This document shows, in pieces, positions 7,713-16,089 of a DNA stretch of 45,015 bases. The notes under the pieces are model-generated. The model was not told the DNA's origin and made no database searches. It saw only the letters and a program-made list of their open reading frames with translations. The stretch covers positions 1-45,015 of the forward strand of contig JACSDG010000050.1 of the NCBI GenBank assembly GCA_015660855.1, given 5' to 3'. Made by a program: the position numbers and the translations under genes. Source of the stretch: Magnetococcales bacterium. GTDB taxonomy: Bacteria > Pseudomonadota > Magnetococcia > Magnetococcales > UBA8363. Positions within the stretch are counted from its first letter, which is position 1; the number at the start of each line of letters is the position of its first letter.

Positions 7713-7901
7713 GCTGCCCTTTGGGCAAAAAAACAAAATCAAAACCCTGGGGCTGCGCCCCTAGCCCCCCTTGGGGGGAAGTAAAATCAAAATCAAAATC
7801 AAAATCAAAATCAAAAGAAAAACCTTGGAGGCTCTGCCTCCAAACCTCCGCCGGGGGGGATGATCCCCCCCGGACCCCCGCAATGATTTTTGCCAAACTT
7901 T
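7713..7901 (-). repeat. Complete A+B composite intergenic repeat between ruvB and ybgC
   Basis: Read on the minus strand this begins AAAGTTTGGCAAAAATCATT. A G-run/ATCAT/C-run hairpin follows, then a TTGGAGGC/GCCTCCAA stem-loop, an array of a 6-bp unit, a GGGG-rich stem and finally a TTTTGCCCAAAGGGCAGC stretch that meets the ybgC ATG. This copy is the clearest full-length example and is co-directional with the flanking genes. Confidence 0.85.
7783..7812. repeat. Hexanucleotide array (AAAATC)5
   Basis: Five perfect AAAATC units, followed by an imperfect AAAAGA. The array lies inside the composite repeat between ruvB and ybgC, so copy-number change would alter the length of the leader ahead of ybgC-tolQ. 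Confidence 0.95.
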
Positions 7902-7937
7902 GTTTTTCCGATACGTAAATATTATGGTCCAAAGTGT

Positions 7938-8969
7938 TCACAGTAACGTCGCCTGTGCTGGTTTTAGAATCTGCCGGCCCAGGTGGGTAAAGGCAGCGGT
8001 TGTCGCCCGGCGTCCCCGGGGGGTTCGATCCAGAAAACCCTGCTGCAACAGATAGGGTTCGATGATGTCTTCAATGGTATCGCGGGTTTCGCCAATGGCG
8101 GCGGACAGGGTATCCAAACCCACGGGTCCACCGAAAAATTTATCGATGATGACCGTCAGCAACCGTCGGTCCATGTTGTCGAGTCCCAACGCATCCACTT
8201 CGAGAAACCCCAGAGCTTTTTTGGCCATGTCCTGATCGATTACCCCTTGTCCCATGACTTGGGCAAAATCGCGCACCCGCCTGAGGAGTCGGTTGGCGAT
8301 TCTGGGCGTTCCGCGTGCGCGATGGGCGATTTCCCAGGCCCCCGGGTCATCGATCCGGATATTCATGATCACACTGGAACGGCGAATGATCTGGACCAAT
8401 TCTTCAGCGGAATAAAATTCCATGCGTGCTAAAATGCCAAAACGATCACGCAGCGGACTGGTCAACATTCCCGCTCGGGTGGTGGCCCCTACGAGGGTGA
8501 ACGCCGGCAGGTCAATCTTGACCGAACGCGCCGAAGGACCTTCTCCGATCATGAGATCCAGCTGCGAATCTTCCATAGCGGGATAGAGAATTTCTTCGAT
8601 TACCGGGCTGAGTCGATGAATTTCATCGATAAACAAAACATCGCCCCGTTCCAGATTGGTCAATAACGCCGCCAGATCCCCTGCCTTTTCGATGACAGGG
8701 CCAGACGTGGCACGCAGATTGACGCCCATTTCGGTTGCGATGATGCGGGCCATGGTGGTTTTGCCCAACCCAGGAGGACCATGCAAAAGCAGATGGTCCA
8801 GGGTTTCTCCTCTTTCTCTGGCGGCATGGAGAAAAACTACCAGATTGGCTTTCAATTGGGCCTGGCCGATAAAATCTTCCAGGCGGACCGGGCGGATGGA
8901 ATGGTCTCCTGTGGCATCTCCCAACACTTCAACCCCTGTAATCAGTCGTTCCGGGTTTTCCTCGTTCAT
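7938..8969 (-). CDS. ruvB: Holliday junction ATP-dependent helicase RuvB
   Basis: RuvB is the hexameric AAA+ motor that drives branch migration of Holliday junctions together with RuvA. In this 343-residue protein the Walker A motif is at 64-71 (GPPGLGKT), Walker B at about 112-118 (LFIDEIH), and sensor and arginine-finger regions are present ([19 protein letters not shown]). The C-terminal winged helix ends with the conserved [15 protein letters not shown]. Its start overlaps the ruvA stop by 4 bp (ATGA), indicating translational coupling. Length and motifs match the family fully. Confidence 0.98.
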   Translation of the reverse strand: MNEENPERLITGVEVLGDATGDHSIRPVRLEDFIGQAQLKANLVVFLHAARERGETLDHLLLHGPPGLGKTTMARIIATEMGVNLRATSGPVIEKAGDLAALLTNLERGDVLFIDEIHRLSPVIEEILYPAMEDSQLDLMIGEGPSARSVKIDLPAFTLVGATTRAGMLTSPLRDRFGILARMEFYSAEELVQIIRRSSVIMNIRIDDPGAWEIAHRARGTPRIANRLLRRVRDFAQVMGQGVIDQDMAKKALGFLEVDALGLDNMDRRLLTVIIDKFFGGPVGLDTLSAAIGETRDTIEDIIEPYLLQQGFLDRTPRGRRATTAAFTHLGRQILKPAQATLL

Positions 8970-9580
8970 TTGGAGAGTACCTTGAGGGCAGAGCGGATCC
9001 CCAGAGAAATATCTTCCAAGGCTTCCGGGGGTAACGTTTGAATGGCTCGTTCCGCCTCACCGCGTTTGTATCCCAGGTTGAGCAATGCCGACAGCAAGGC
9101 TTGCCGGGTTGTGGGCGTGAAAGTATCTTTCGGGGGTGCTGAGGGATGGGCGTTTTCGGATGCCTGCGCTGGAGGCAGGGCCGCCAGGCGATCCCTAAGC
9201 TCCATGACAATTCTTTGGGCCATTTTTTTTCCGATGCCCGGGATGCCAACCAGGGTGGGGACATTTTCGCTGATGATGGCTGCAATCAAAGCCTGGGGTG
9301 TCATGGAGGAAAGGACCGCAAGGGCGAGTTTCGGGCCGATACCATTGACATTATTTAAATATTTAAATAGGTTTTTTTCCTCAGTGGAAGAGAATCCATA
9401 TAGGTGAAAGGCGTCTTCGCGTACCTGGGTATGGATCAGCAGACGGCAGGTTTTTCCGATGTCGGGTATTTTTTCCAAAGTCAGCAGGGAAGTGAAGACG
9501 CGATACCCCACCCCTCCGACGTCGATGATGGATTCATCGGGGCTTTTTTCCACGACTGTGCCTTGCAGCAGGGCAATCAT
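8966..9580 (-). CDS. ruvA: Holliday junction DNA-binding protein RuvA
   Basis: RuvA binds the four-way junction as a tetramer and loads RuvB. The 204-residue protein has the N-terminal OB fold ([26 protein letters not shown]). Two helix-hairpin-helix motifs follow ([14 protein letters not shown] and [15 protein letters not shown]). After a flexible linker (about 140-155) comes domain III, which contacts RuvB ([16 protein letters not shown]). It overlaps ruvC by 4 bp and ruvB by 4 bp. Confidence 0.97.
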   Translation of the reverse strand: MIALLQGTVVEKSPDESIIDVGGVGYRVFTSLLTLEKIPDIGKTCRLLIHTQVREDAFHLYGFSSTEEKNLFKYLNNVNGIGPKLALAVLSSMTPQALIAAIISENVPTLVGIPGIGKKMAQRIVMELRDRLAALPPAQASENAHPSAPPKDTFTPTTRQALLSALLNLGYKRGEAERAIQTLPPEALEDISLGIRSALKVLSK

Positions 9581-10074
9581 GAGGCCCGCAACCCTGTCAG
9601 ACGCAACAAGGGGATCTGATTCAGGTGACAGATGGCGACTGCCAGGGCGTCGGCGGCATCGGCTGGGGCCTGTTTGGGCATGGCAAGAAGCATTTTGACC
9701 ATTTCCTGGACCTGATGTTTTTCGGCCCGGCCATAGCCGACCACCGCTTTTTTAACCTGGAGGGCCGAATATTCGTAGACTTCCAGCCCCCCGTGATTGG
9801 CCGCGACAATGGCTGCCCCACGGGCATGTCCCAACTTGAGGGCACTGGCGGGGTTTTGCGCGACAAATATTTCTTCGACGGCGACCCGTTGCGGTTGATA
9901 CTCGGCGATGACCAAGTTGATTCCGGAAAAAATCGCCCCTAGACGCATGGGAAGGGTGGTTTCCCTGGCGGTGCGGATGCAACCATGGGCCACGGCGCGA
10001 TATTTGTTGCCGCTGGATTCGACCACCCCCCAGCCCGTTACGGCTATTCCGGGATCAATGCCCAGGACGCGCAT
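9577..10074 (-). CDS. ruvC: Holliday junction endonuclease RuvC
   Basis: RuvC resolves Holliday junctions by paired nicking. The acidic catalytic residues are visible: D7 in GIDPG, E68 in VEEIF, and D139 and D142 in ADAADALAVAICH. The length of 165 residues is normal. It lies 8 bp after yebC, so yebC-ruvC-ruvA-ruvB is probably one transcript. Confidence 0.97.
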   Translation of the reverse strand: MRVLGIDPGIAVTGWGVVESSGNKYRAVAHGCIRTARETTLPMRLGAIFSGINLVIAEYQPQRVAVEEIFVAQNPASALKLGHARGAAIVAANHGGLEVYEYSALQVKKAVVGYGRAEKHQVQEMVKMLLAMPKQAPADAADALAVAICHLNQIPLLRLTGLRAS

Positions 10075-10082
10075 GTTAACGC

Positions 10083-10832
10083 TCAGTCGGCGGCCAGATG
10101 TTCCATGACATCCTCCGGAATATCAAAGTTGGCCGATACATGTTGCACATCGTCGTTGTCCTCCAACCGATCCAACATTTTCAGCATGGAGGCGGCATGT
10201 TTTTCGTCGAGGGTCACCGTGTTTTGTGGCCGCATGATCAAGCCCGAAGAGGTGGGCTTGCCCACTTTCATGGCGGCCAGGGCATCCCTGACTTTTTCCA
10301 GATCTTCCGGGTTGGTAATCACCTCGCAGGTATCGCCATCCACGACCACATCTTCGGCACCCGATTCAAGGGCGGCCTCCATCAGGCGGTCTTCATCGAA
10401 ATCTTCAAACAGAATGTGTCCTTTACGATCAAACATGTAGGAGACACAGCCTGTCGTACCCAGATTGCCGCCGTAACGGCTGAAAATATGCCGAACATCC
10501 GCCACGGTGCGGTTATTGTTGTCGGTAAGGGTATCGACGATGATCGCCACTCCGCCGGGGCCGTAGCCTTCAAAACGTATTTCCTGGTACTCAGCACCAT
10601 CCAGGTCGCCAACTCCCCGCTTGATGGCTTTTTCCATGGTGTCTTTGGTCATGTTCTGCCCCCTGGCGGCGGCCAGGGCGGCACGCAGTCGGGGGTTGGA
10701 ATTTTGATCTCCCCCCCCCATACGGGCCGAGACGGTGATCTCACGGATCAGTTTGGTAAAAATCTTGCCCCGTTTGGCGTCCTGAGCCCCTTTTCGATGC
10801 TTGATATTTGCCCATTTACTGTGTCCAGACAT
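10083..10832 (-). CDS. yebC: YebC/PmpR-family (TACO1-like) protein
   Basis: This is a cytoplasmic YebC/TACO1-family protein of about 249 residues. The N-terminal signature [23 protein letters not shown] region and the internal [13 protein letters not shown] and [14 protein letters not shown] motifs are diagnostic. Family members have been described as transcriptional regulators; more recent work links some to translation through difficult sequences, including proline stretches. The second in-frame ATG, at 10832, is chosen because it gives the conserved MSGHSKW start. Its place ahead of ruvC is the common order in Pseudomonadota. Confidence 0.97.
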   Translation of the reverse strand: MSGHSKWANIKHRKGAQDAKRGKIFTKLIREITVSARMGGGDQNSNPRLRAALAAARGQNMTKDTMEKAIKRGVGDLDGAEYQEIRFEGYGPGGVAIIVDTLTDNNNRTVADVRHIFSRYGGNLGTTGCVSYMFDRKGHILFEDFDEDRLMEAALESGAEDVVVDGDTCEVITNPEDLEKVRDALAAMKVGKPTSSGLIMRPQNTVTLDEKHAASMLKMLDRLEDNDDVQHVSANFDIPEDVMEHLAAD

Positions 10833-10992
10833 AACCACTCCAAAAAAAAGTCGGGTCTGTTCGTTTCAATAATCAACCGGGAAATGTTAAACAAATCCCA
10901 CGCAACTGTCTATGCCGGTCGATGGCTTTGTGCTTCGGTTTTTTTCGCCATCCGGGGAAAAACGATTGGGGGCCAGGAGTTCAGGGGATTTT

Positions 10993-12111
10993 TCAGGCGT
11001 TTGGCCTGGCGATGGCGGAAAGATTCTTTACCTTGATTTTTCGCGACAATGAACCGAGGGTCAGCCACGCCAGGATCATGGTGGACCCCCATGCCAGCCA
11101 GGACGGGAGCCACTCCTGCGTGGGCGATAGGTGTTGGGATGGCATGTTTGTTCCAAAAAGAACGGTTATTTCATCCAGAAGCAATCCCAAGGCCATGGCA
11201 CTGACGACGATTCCCGTCAGGTAGGCCACGAGAACTCCCCTCCCCAGTTCTTTATGGACGATCACCAGCGTTGCTAGGTTGGTTGCGGGGCCGGCGATCA
11301 TGAAGGCCAAGGCCATGCCGGGGGACAACCCGCTGTAGAGCATGGCGGCGGCGATGGGGGTGGAGGCGGTGGCGCAGACATAGATGGGGACACTGACCAG
11401 GATCATGACCAGCATGGCCAACCAGCCATGGTTGGACAAAGCATTCAATTCGTTGGGGGGCATCCAGGTCATGACGACAGCGGTGACGACCAGACCGCCT
11501 ATCAGCCAGATTGCTAGGTCATCCCAAAGGTCATGGGTGGCAAAATGCAAACCCGATTGTAGACGCTGTCCCAGCGTTGCCATTGCGTTGCTATTGATGA
11601 CCTCACGGGTTGTGGATGCGCATTGGGATGTGCAGCAGGCGGGTCTAGCATCGGGGGCATCGGGGGGTGATGGGTTGGCGCACGACGCAGTGGGGGCGGT
11701 CTTTTCGGATCGGGAATCGATCGACAGAACCAGCAAACCCGACACGACGGCACTGATGATGGCGGCGACAGGACGGGCGACGGTAAGCACCGGTCCCAGC
11801 ATTGCCCAGGAAATGGCAATTGAGTCCACACCGGTTTCGGGTGTGGCGACGAGAAAGGAGACGGTGGCGGCCTTCGAGGCCCCTTTGCGTCTCAGTCCCA
11901 TGGCCATGGGAATGACCCCGCAGGAACACAACGGCAAGGGCGTCCCCACCAAGGCTCCCCGTAGGATAGGCTTCCATCCGTTTCCCCCCAGCCAGCGAAA
12001 TACCAACGCTTCCGGAATCCAGGCCTTGACCACCCCCGCTGAAAACAACCCCAACAACAACCATGGTGCCGTTTCAAGCAAGAGATCCTGGAAAGTGAAC
12101 AGAAAAGACAT
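10993..12111 (-). CDS. SO_0444-type Cu/Zn efflux permease
   Basis: This polytopic membrane protein of about 372 residues belongs to the COG0701 permease family. The hallmark TPLPLCSCGVIPMAMGLRRK contains paired cysteines and is followed by ATPETGVDSI. After four helices comes a cytoplasmic or loop segment rich in Cys (TASCANPS, RPACCTSQC) that looks like a soft-metal binding site, then a second helical half. The family includes copper/zinc and arsenical exporters; the cysteine layout favours the Cu/Zn type, and this is inference. The ATG at 12111 is used; another lies 9 bp upstream. The gene is separated from yebC by about 160 bp. Confidence 0.85.
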   Translation of the reverse strand: MSFLFTFQDLLLETAPWLLLGLFSAGVVKAWIPEALVFRWLGGNGWKPILRGALVGTPLPLCSCGVIPMAMGLRRKGASKAATVSFLVATPETGVDSIAISWAMLGPVLTVARPVAAIISAVVSGLLVLSIDSRSEKTAPTASCANPSPPDAPDARPACCTSQCASTTREVINSNAMATLGQRLQSGLHFATHDLWDDLAIWLIGGLVVTAVVMTWMPPNELNALSNHGWLAMLVMILVSVPIYVCATASTPIAAAMLYSGLSPGMALAFMIAGPATNLATLVIVHKELGRGVLVAYLTGIVVSAMALGLLLDEITVLFGTNMPSQHLSPTQEWLPSWLAWGSTMILAWLTLGSLSRKIKVKNLSAIARPNA

Positions 12112-12281
12112 GGTGGGCATCGCTTTCGGGGTGCAGGTTCGGGATGGACGAAAACGGCCAACCTTCAGGGGGAGGGGTCATCTATAGTCCGGGTGCTTTC
12201 TCTTGTCAAGACTGCCGACTTTGTTCTTCCGAGACGTTCAAAATTTGTACACCAGCCCTTCCGGCTACCAAGATTCTGATG

Positions 12282-12623
12282 TCACGAGTTCGTTTGGTGG
12301 GGGTGGGGATCATCGATTGGCAGGGTAGCGTGTCCCAGGCGGACATTCTTTTCGTGGGTGGCTTGCCGCCGTTTTTCTTGCCAGGGGATGGCCTGGTTGC
12401 GAAGCCCCTCCAGGCGGTTCTCCAGCAGGATCTTTTCTTCCGCTTCGCGAGTGTTCCGTAACAGGGCCTTGATCTCTTTGGCTTGCCTTGCCAACTCCCG
12501 AAGTTGGGCCAGTGCCGCCAGCTCGTCTGCGGACACCGCATCCATGGTGGAACAAAAACTGCCGACAACCCGGTGGCTTCCGGCTTCAATAATGGGTATG
12601 GAGGGAAAGTTTCCTGGTTTCAT
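12282..12623 (-). CDS. Small protein of unknown function, coiled-coil prone
   Basis: I do not recognise this 113-residue protein. From about residue 30 it is rich in Ala, Glu, Leu, Arg and Lys with a heptad-like pattern (LAALAQLRELARQAKEIKALL, EAEEKILLENRLEGL), suggesting a helical or coiled-coil protein. The C-terminus is polar and His-rich. The ATG at 12623 has CCAGGA 7 bp upstream; a GTG at 12653 inside the B-type repeat is an alternative start in the same frame. A competing frame on the same strand over 12206-12589 lacks natural composition. It could be an anchorless accessory or regulatory protein. Confidence 0.6.
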   Translation of the reverse strand: MKPGNFPSIPIIEAGSHRVVGSFCSTMDAVSADELAALAQLRELARQAKEIKALLRNTREAEEKILLENRLEGLRNQAIPWQEKRRQATHEKNVRLGHATLPIDDPHPHQTNS

Positions 12624-12650
12624 CGGGGCATCCTGGTCAGGGGTGAACGT

Positions 12651-12704
12651 CACGCCCTTCGGGCAAAAACCAAAACTTTGGGGGAATCGCCCCCGAATCC
12701 TCAC
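12651..12704 (-). repeat. B-type intergenic repeat
   Basis: On the minus strand this is a GGGGGCGATTCCCCC hairpin, then AAAGTTTTGGTTTTTGCCCG and AAGGGCGTG. The terminal GTG is in frame with the small gene at 12282-12623. It is the same B module as at 1475-1527 and 7713-7760. Confidence 0.75.
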
Positions 12705-12739
12705 AGGCAATGAAGTTTCTTGTTTTTTAATGGATTCGA

Positions 12740-13741
12740 TTAACCGTCTTGAAAATCATCCATCGGTTTGAATACGTCTTCCAGGGTTGCGGCATCCAAA
12801 ACGGCGTCTGTCCAGGTATCCAACTCTTCCAGTCCGGCATGGACCAACCGGTCATGAACCCATGGTGGTGGTGGGCCAAAGCGGCGTTGGATCAGGCGCA
12901 GCAGGGTGCTCGCTTTTCCAGTGAAAATTCCCCTTTGTTCACCGATCTCAATGCCTTTTTCGATCCCTTTTTCGATCCCTTTTTCGATCCCTTTTTCGAT
13001 CCCTTTTTCGATCCCTTTCTGCTCGCCGCGTTGTTCAGCAAAAAGGAGTGCGCCACGCTGATCATGAATAAACATTTCTCTTCTTTCCTGGTCTTCCAAC
13101 TCTTCCGGGGTCAGTGCCGCCTTGTTGGCCATTGCGAAGGCTTTCAGGATGGCAGGTTCATCAGCCAAAGCTTTGGGTACCGCCTGCAAAACACCGGCGT
13201 GTTTCAGAAAATAAAACCATTTATCGACTTGGCTTTCCAGATGTCCTTCACCCTTGGTAAATTTGGGCAGTTCGGCAAAAACCAATTCCAGGTCATCCAG
13301 ACAGACATCGGTGCATTCGGCGGACCGCAGCATGAAACGATTGGTGGGGTTACCAAGTTCTTCAAACATGACAAAGTCGGTAATGGTGACCGCGACAACG
13401 TTGGTCAACAGACAATACGACTCTCCCTGCTGGATTTGACCCGCATAGGCTTTGCAGGCGTTGTATAAAACTCTTTTTTCAAACCCGGCGACATTTAATA
13501 TCTGCATTTCAATAATATAACTTCTTTCGCTTTGATCTTTAACGCGGACATCCAGGTAGGTATCTTTCATACCTTTGATTTTTGGAGCTAGGTAGGGATC
13601 CATGATTTGTACGTCGGTGATTTGATGGGAGGGGGGTAGGGCGAGGATGGCATTGAGAAAGCTGATCAAAATATCGTGGCTCTCAATAGACCCGAAAATT
13701 TTTTTAAAGGCAAAATCGGTTTTTGGATTCAGAAAACGCAT
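12740..13741 (-). CDS. Rpn-family PD-(D/E)XK nuclease (copy 2)
   Basis: This 333-residue paralogue of the gene at 1564-2517 differs by only scattered substitutions. It has the same MRFLNPKTDFAFKKIFG start and D...ExQ nuclease motif (LDVRVKD, YIIEMQ). The main difference is the linker before the C-terminal helical part: Gly-Ile-Glu-Lys is repeated five times before Gly-Ile-Glu-Ile, against a single copy in the other gene. The repeats come from a 12-bp DNA unit at about 12953-13020. AAGGGAG lies 7 bp before the ATG. With copy 1 it forms a pair of direct repeats of about 950 bp, some 11 kb apart. Confidence 0.88.
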   Translation of the reverse strand: MRFLNPKTDFAFKKIFGSIESHDILISFLNAILALPPSHQITDVQIMDPYLAPKIKGMKDTYLDVRVKDQSERSYIIEMQILNVAGFEKRVLYNACKAYAGQIQQGESYCLLTNVVAVTITDFVMFEELGNPTNRFMLRSAECTDVCLDDLELVFAELPKFTKGEGHLESQVDKWFYFLKHAGVLQAVPKALADEPAILKAFAMANKAALTPEELEDQERREMFIHDQRGALLFAEQRGEQKGIEKGIEKGIEKGIEKGIEKGIEIGEQRGIFTGKASTLLRLIQRRFGPPPPWVHDRLVHAGLEELDTWTDAVLDAATLEDVFKPMDDFQDG

Positions 13742-13754
13742 GGCTGGCTCCCTT

Positions 13755-13820
13755 CAAAAGGTATTGCGGGGTGAAGAGGGGGATCATCCCCCCATTAACC
13801 CCGCAATAGTTTCAACCTTA
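13755..13820. repeat. Hairpin-forming A-type repeat upstream of rpn copy 2
   Basis: A long imperfect palindrome: ATTGCGGGGT on one side and ACCCCGCAAT on the other flank a GGGGGATCATCCCCCC core. It shares the ATTGCGGGG and ATCATCCCCC blocks with the A modules elsewhere but lacks the B part. It may act as a terminator for ppiD or as a leader for the nuclease gene. Confidence 0.7.
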
Positions 13821-13848
13821 ATAAAGAGGGGGGGACGGAATGGTTACT

Positions 13849-15753
13849 CTAGAACTGGTCCATGACCTTGTGATTGATGCGAATGCTGGACGCATTCCAA
13901 AGACCGTCCAGGTAGGCGGTTAACTGCTCCAGTCCCAGACTGTCCATCAGTTTGGCAACCTGTACCTTGCGCTCTTGCTCGCTGAATTTTGTTGGGTCAG
14001 ATTTTTCTACGGTTTTAAGTCGAAGGATCAACAGGCTATCCGGATTTTGGATGATTTCGGTGTGGATGGGAGCCTCCAGGGTCAACTTGAAGGCGGCTGA
14101 ACGAATGGTGGGGCTGGCTTTTGGGCTTTGTCCGGTGCGAACAAACGGTTCCAGGGTCTCGGTTTTCAGGGCTGCGTGGGAAGATGCGGCTTTTTCCCAG
14201 GGGGTTCCCTCCAACAGTTCCTTATGAATGCGGCTCATGTGCTCCTTGGCGAGGGCTACCGATTTTTCTTGTACATAATCCTTGGTTACCTGATCCTTGA
14301 TATCCTTGAGGGGACGGGGTTGTGGTTCATGGCGATCGGTTACCTGGAGTACGAAAAAACGCCCTTCGGATAACTCGACAACGGGACTCAACCCACCCTT
14401 GTTGGTTGAAAAGGCGGCATCCATGAACTTTTGGTCTTGCTCCAACGTATCCAGTTTCGCGACGGCGTCACGGCTGAAAAAATCCATCTCCTTATAGCGA
14501 AGATTCAGGTCTGCGGCGATGGTTTTAAGATCTCCCGATGCAAAAACTTGATCCTCCAGGACGGTGGAACGCTCATAGACCATGTCCAAGGCTTTTTTCT
14601 CGGTCAGAATCCCCCGGATTTCCGTCTTGACCTCCTGTTCGGGCCGATTCTTGGCAGGATGAATTTCATCAACCCGGATCAGATGGACACCAAAAGGGGT
14701 GGTTACCGGTTCCGAAATATGGCCCGTTTGCAGTGAAAATACCTTGTTATCAAAAGCCTCTACCATGGCCCCCCTCGAAAAAAGCCCCAGATCGCCCCCC
14801 TGGGCCGCTGTAACATCTTCGGAAAGTTCCTGAGCGACGGCTGCAAAAGATTCACCCTTGTCGATGCGGATTTTGGCGGCGTTGGCTTTTTCTTTGGCCT
14901 GGTCCTCCGAAACACCATCGCCAACTTTAAACAGAATATGGCTGGCACGCCTTTTTTCATCCTGAACCGAGTCATCCTTATTCTCGTTATAATATTCATC
15001 CACTTCGGTCTCGGAAACGGAAACCGATTCCCTGACGCTGTCGGTGGTCAGCAGGATGTAGTTTAAACGAACCTGGACGGGGGTGAGGTAGTGTTCCCGA
15101 TTTTTTTCCAAAAAGGTGGTCAGTTCTTCATCGGAGGGCTTTATGGAGGCCTTCAACGGGTCAAAGGGGAGGGTCAAAACTTCTGCGGTACGTTTTTCAT
15201 TTTCAAGGTCATGAATATCGTCGATCAACAGATTTGGGATGTGCATCGTGGTTCCAACCACCTGTTGCACTTGGATGCTGATGAGGTCGGTTTTCAGTTT
15301 TTGCTCATAGTCTCTGGGAGACATGCGATTGTTGCGCAGAACCAGATCGTAGTGTTGCGCGTCGAAGACCCCATTCTTCTGAAACTCCGGTGTGTGCGAG
15401 ATGGATTCGCGCAGGGTATTGTCGGAAACCGTCAGCCTGAGATCCTGGCCCTTGTCGAGGATCAGGTTGCGGTTGATCATGGCGTTGAGGGTTCTTTGCT
15501 TCAGACCAAGGACTTCGGCCGTTTTTTTGTCCAGGGATCCGCCAAAACGCTGACGCATGCGTTGAAATTCATTGTCGTAGGCCATGGCGAATTCACGCGG
15601 ACCGATGGACCAGTTTTTGGCTTCGGCGAGGGGTTCCTGGCTTTGGTTGTTGACGTAGTCGCCGACGCCCCAGACCATGAAGCTCAAAGCGATGAAAAAC
15701 AGCAAAAGCTTGACGATGAAAGTGTTGGCGCCTTTGCGCATAAAATTAAGCAT
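13849..15753 (-). CDS. ppiD: PpiD/SurA-type periplasmic folding chaperone
   Basis: This 634-residue protein is anchored in the inner membrane by one N-terminal helix (about 14-30, FIVKLLLFFIALSFMVWGVGDY), with the rest in the periplasm. A SurA/PpiD N-terminal chaperone region (about 40-200) precedes a parvulin-type PPIC domain at about 265-360 (RRASHILFKV, GGDLGLFSRGAMVEAFD, TPFGVHLIRVDEI). A second PpiC-like region may follow. PpiD assists newly translocated proteins at the Sec exit. Size and layout match E. coli PpiD (623 residues). The start ATG has GGAG about 9 bp upstream. It is divergent from ribF. Confidence 0.93.
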   Translation of the reverse strand: MLNFMRKGANTFIVKLLLFFIALSFMVWGVGDYVNNQSQEPLAEAKNWSIGPREFAMAYDNEFQRMRQRFGGSLDKKTAEVLGLKQRTLNAMINRNLILDKGQDLRLTVSDNTLRESISHTPEFQKNGVFDAQHYDLVLRNNRMSPRDYEQKLKTDLISIQVQQVVGTTMHIPNLLIDDIHDLENEKRTAEVLTLPFDPLKASIKPSDEELTTFLEKNREHYLTPVQVRLNYILLTTDSVRESVSVSETEVDEYYNENKDDSVQDEKRRASHILFKVGDGVSEDQAKEKANAAKIRIDKGESFAAVAQELSEDVTAAQGGDLGLFSRGAMVEAFDNKVFSLQTGHISEPVTTPFGVHLIRVDEIHPAKNRPEQEVKTEIRGILTEKKALDMVYERSTVLEDQVFASGDLKTIAADLNLRYKEMDFFSRDAVAKLDTLEQDQKFMDAAFSTNKGGLSPVVELSEGRFFVLQVTDRHEPQPRPLKDIKDQVTKDYVQEKSVALAKEHMSRIHKELLEGTPWEKAASSHAALKTETLEPFVRTGQSPKASPTIRSAAFKLTLEAPIHTEIIQNPDSLLILRLKTVEKSDPTKFSEQERKVQVAKLMDSLGLEQLTAYLDGLWNASSIRINHKVMDQF

Positions 15754-16089
15754 GGTACAGGACTCCGCGCACTGTGGAGGGGGATGCGGGCTTGACCGAG
15801 ACGCCCAAAAGTGTGGTAGAGGATAGTGTCACCGGGCAAAAATTTCCAGTTTTTGGTTTGTTTTGTTTCCGATCCAGGTCACTTTTGTCCGAGTCCCTCC
15901 CGTTGTGGCATGTATTGTGGGTATCGGCAAGGTCTGTCGTCTTGCATCGGCAGGGATGGGTATCGATGCGAGTTGACGGCAACCTTGGCATCCGGTAGCC
16001 TCCCCGATGGGGTGTGGTTTCCACAGCCGCGTATTTTAATGGTGTGTATGGGATGAGGTTTAAGCATAGGCTGGAGTCGTGCGTTCGGG
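15754..16089. other. Divergent ppiD/ribF intergenic region
   Basis: This 336-bp stretch separates two divergent operons and must hold promoters for both, but I cannot assign convincing -35/-10 boxes. I looked for an FMN riboswitch ahead of ribF and did not see its conserved core. No tRNA or open frame with natural composition was evident. Confidence 0.5.

Noticed and set aside
12206-12589. Alternative frame on the same strand over the small coiled-coil gene
   Set aside because: Trp/Arg/Pro-rich composition and no start signal; the other frame looks like a real helical protein.
15754-16089. FMN riboswitch ahead of ribF
   Set aside because: I did not find the conserved FMN aptamer core segments; position alone is not enough.
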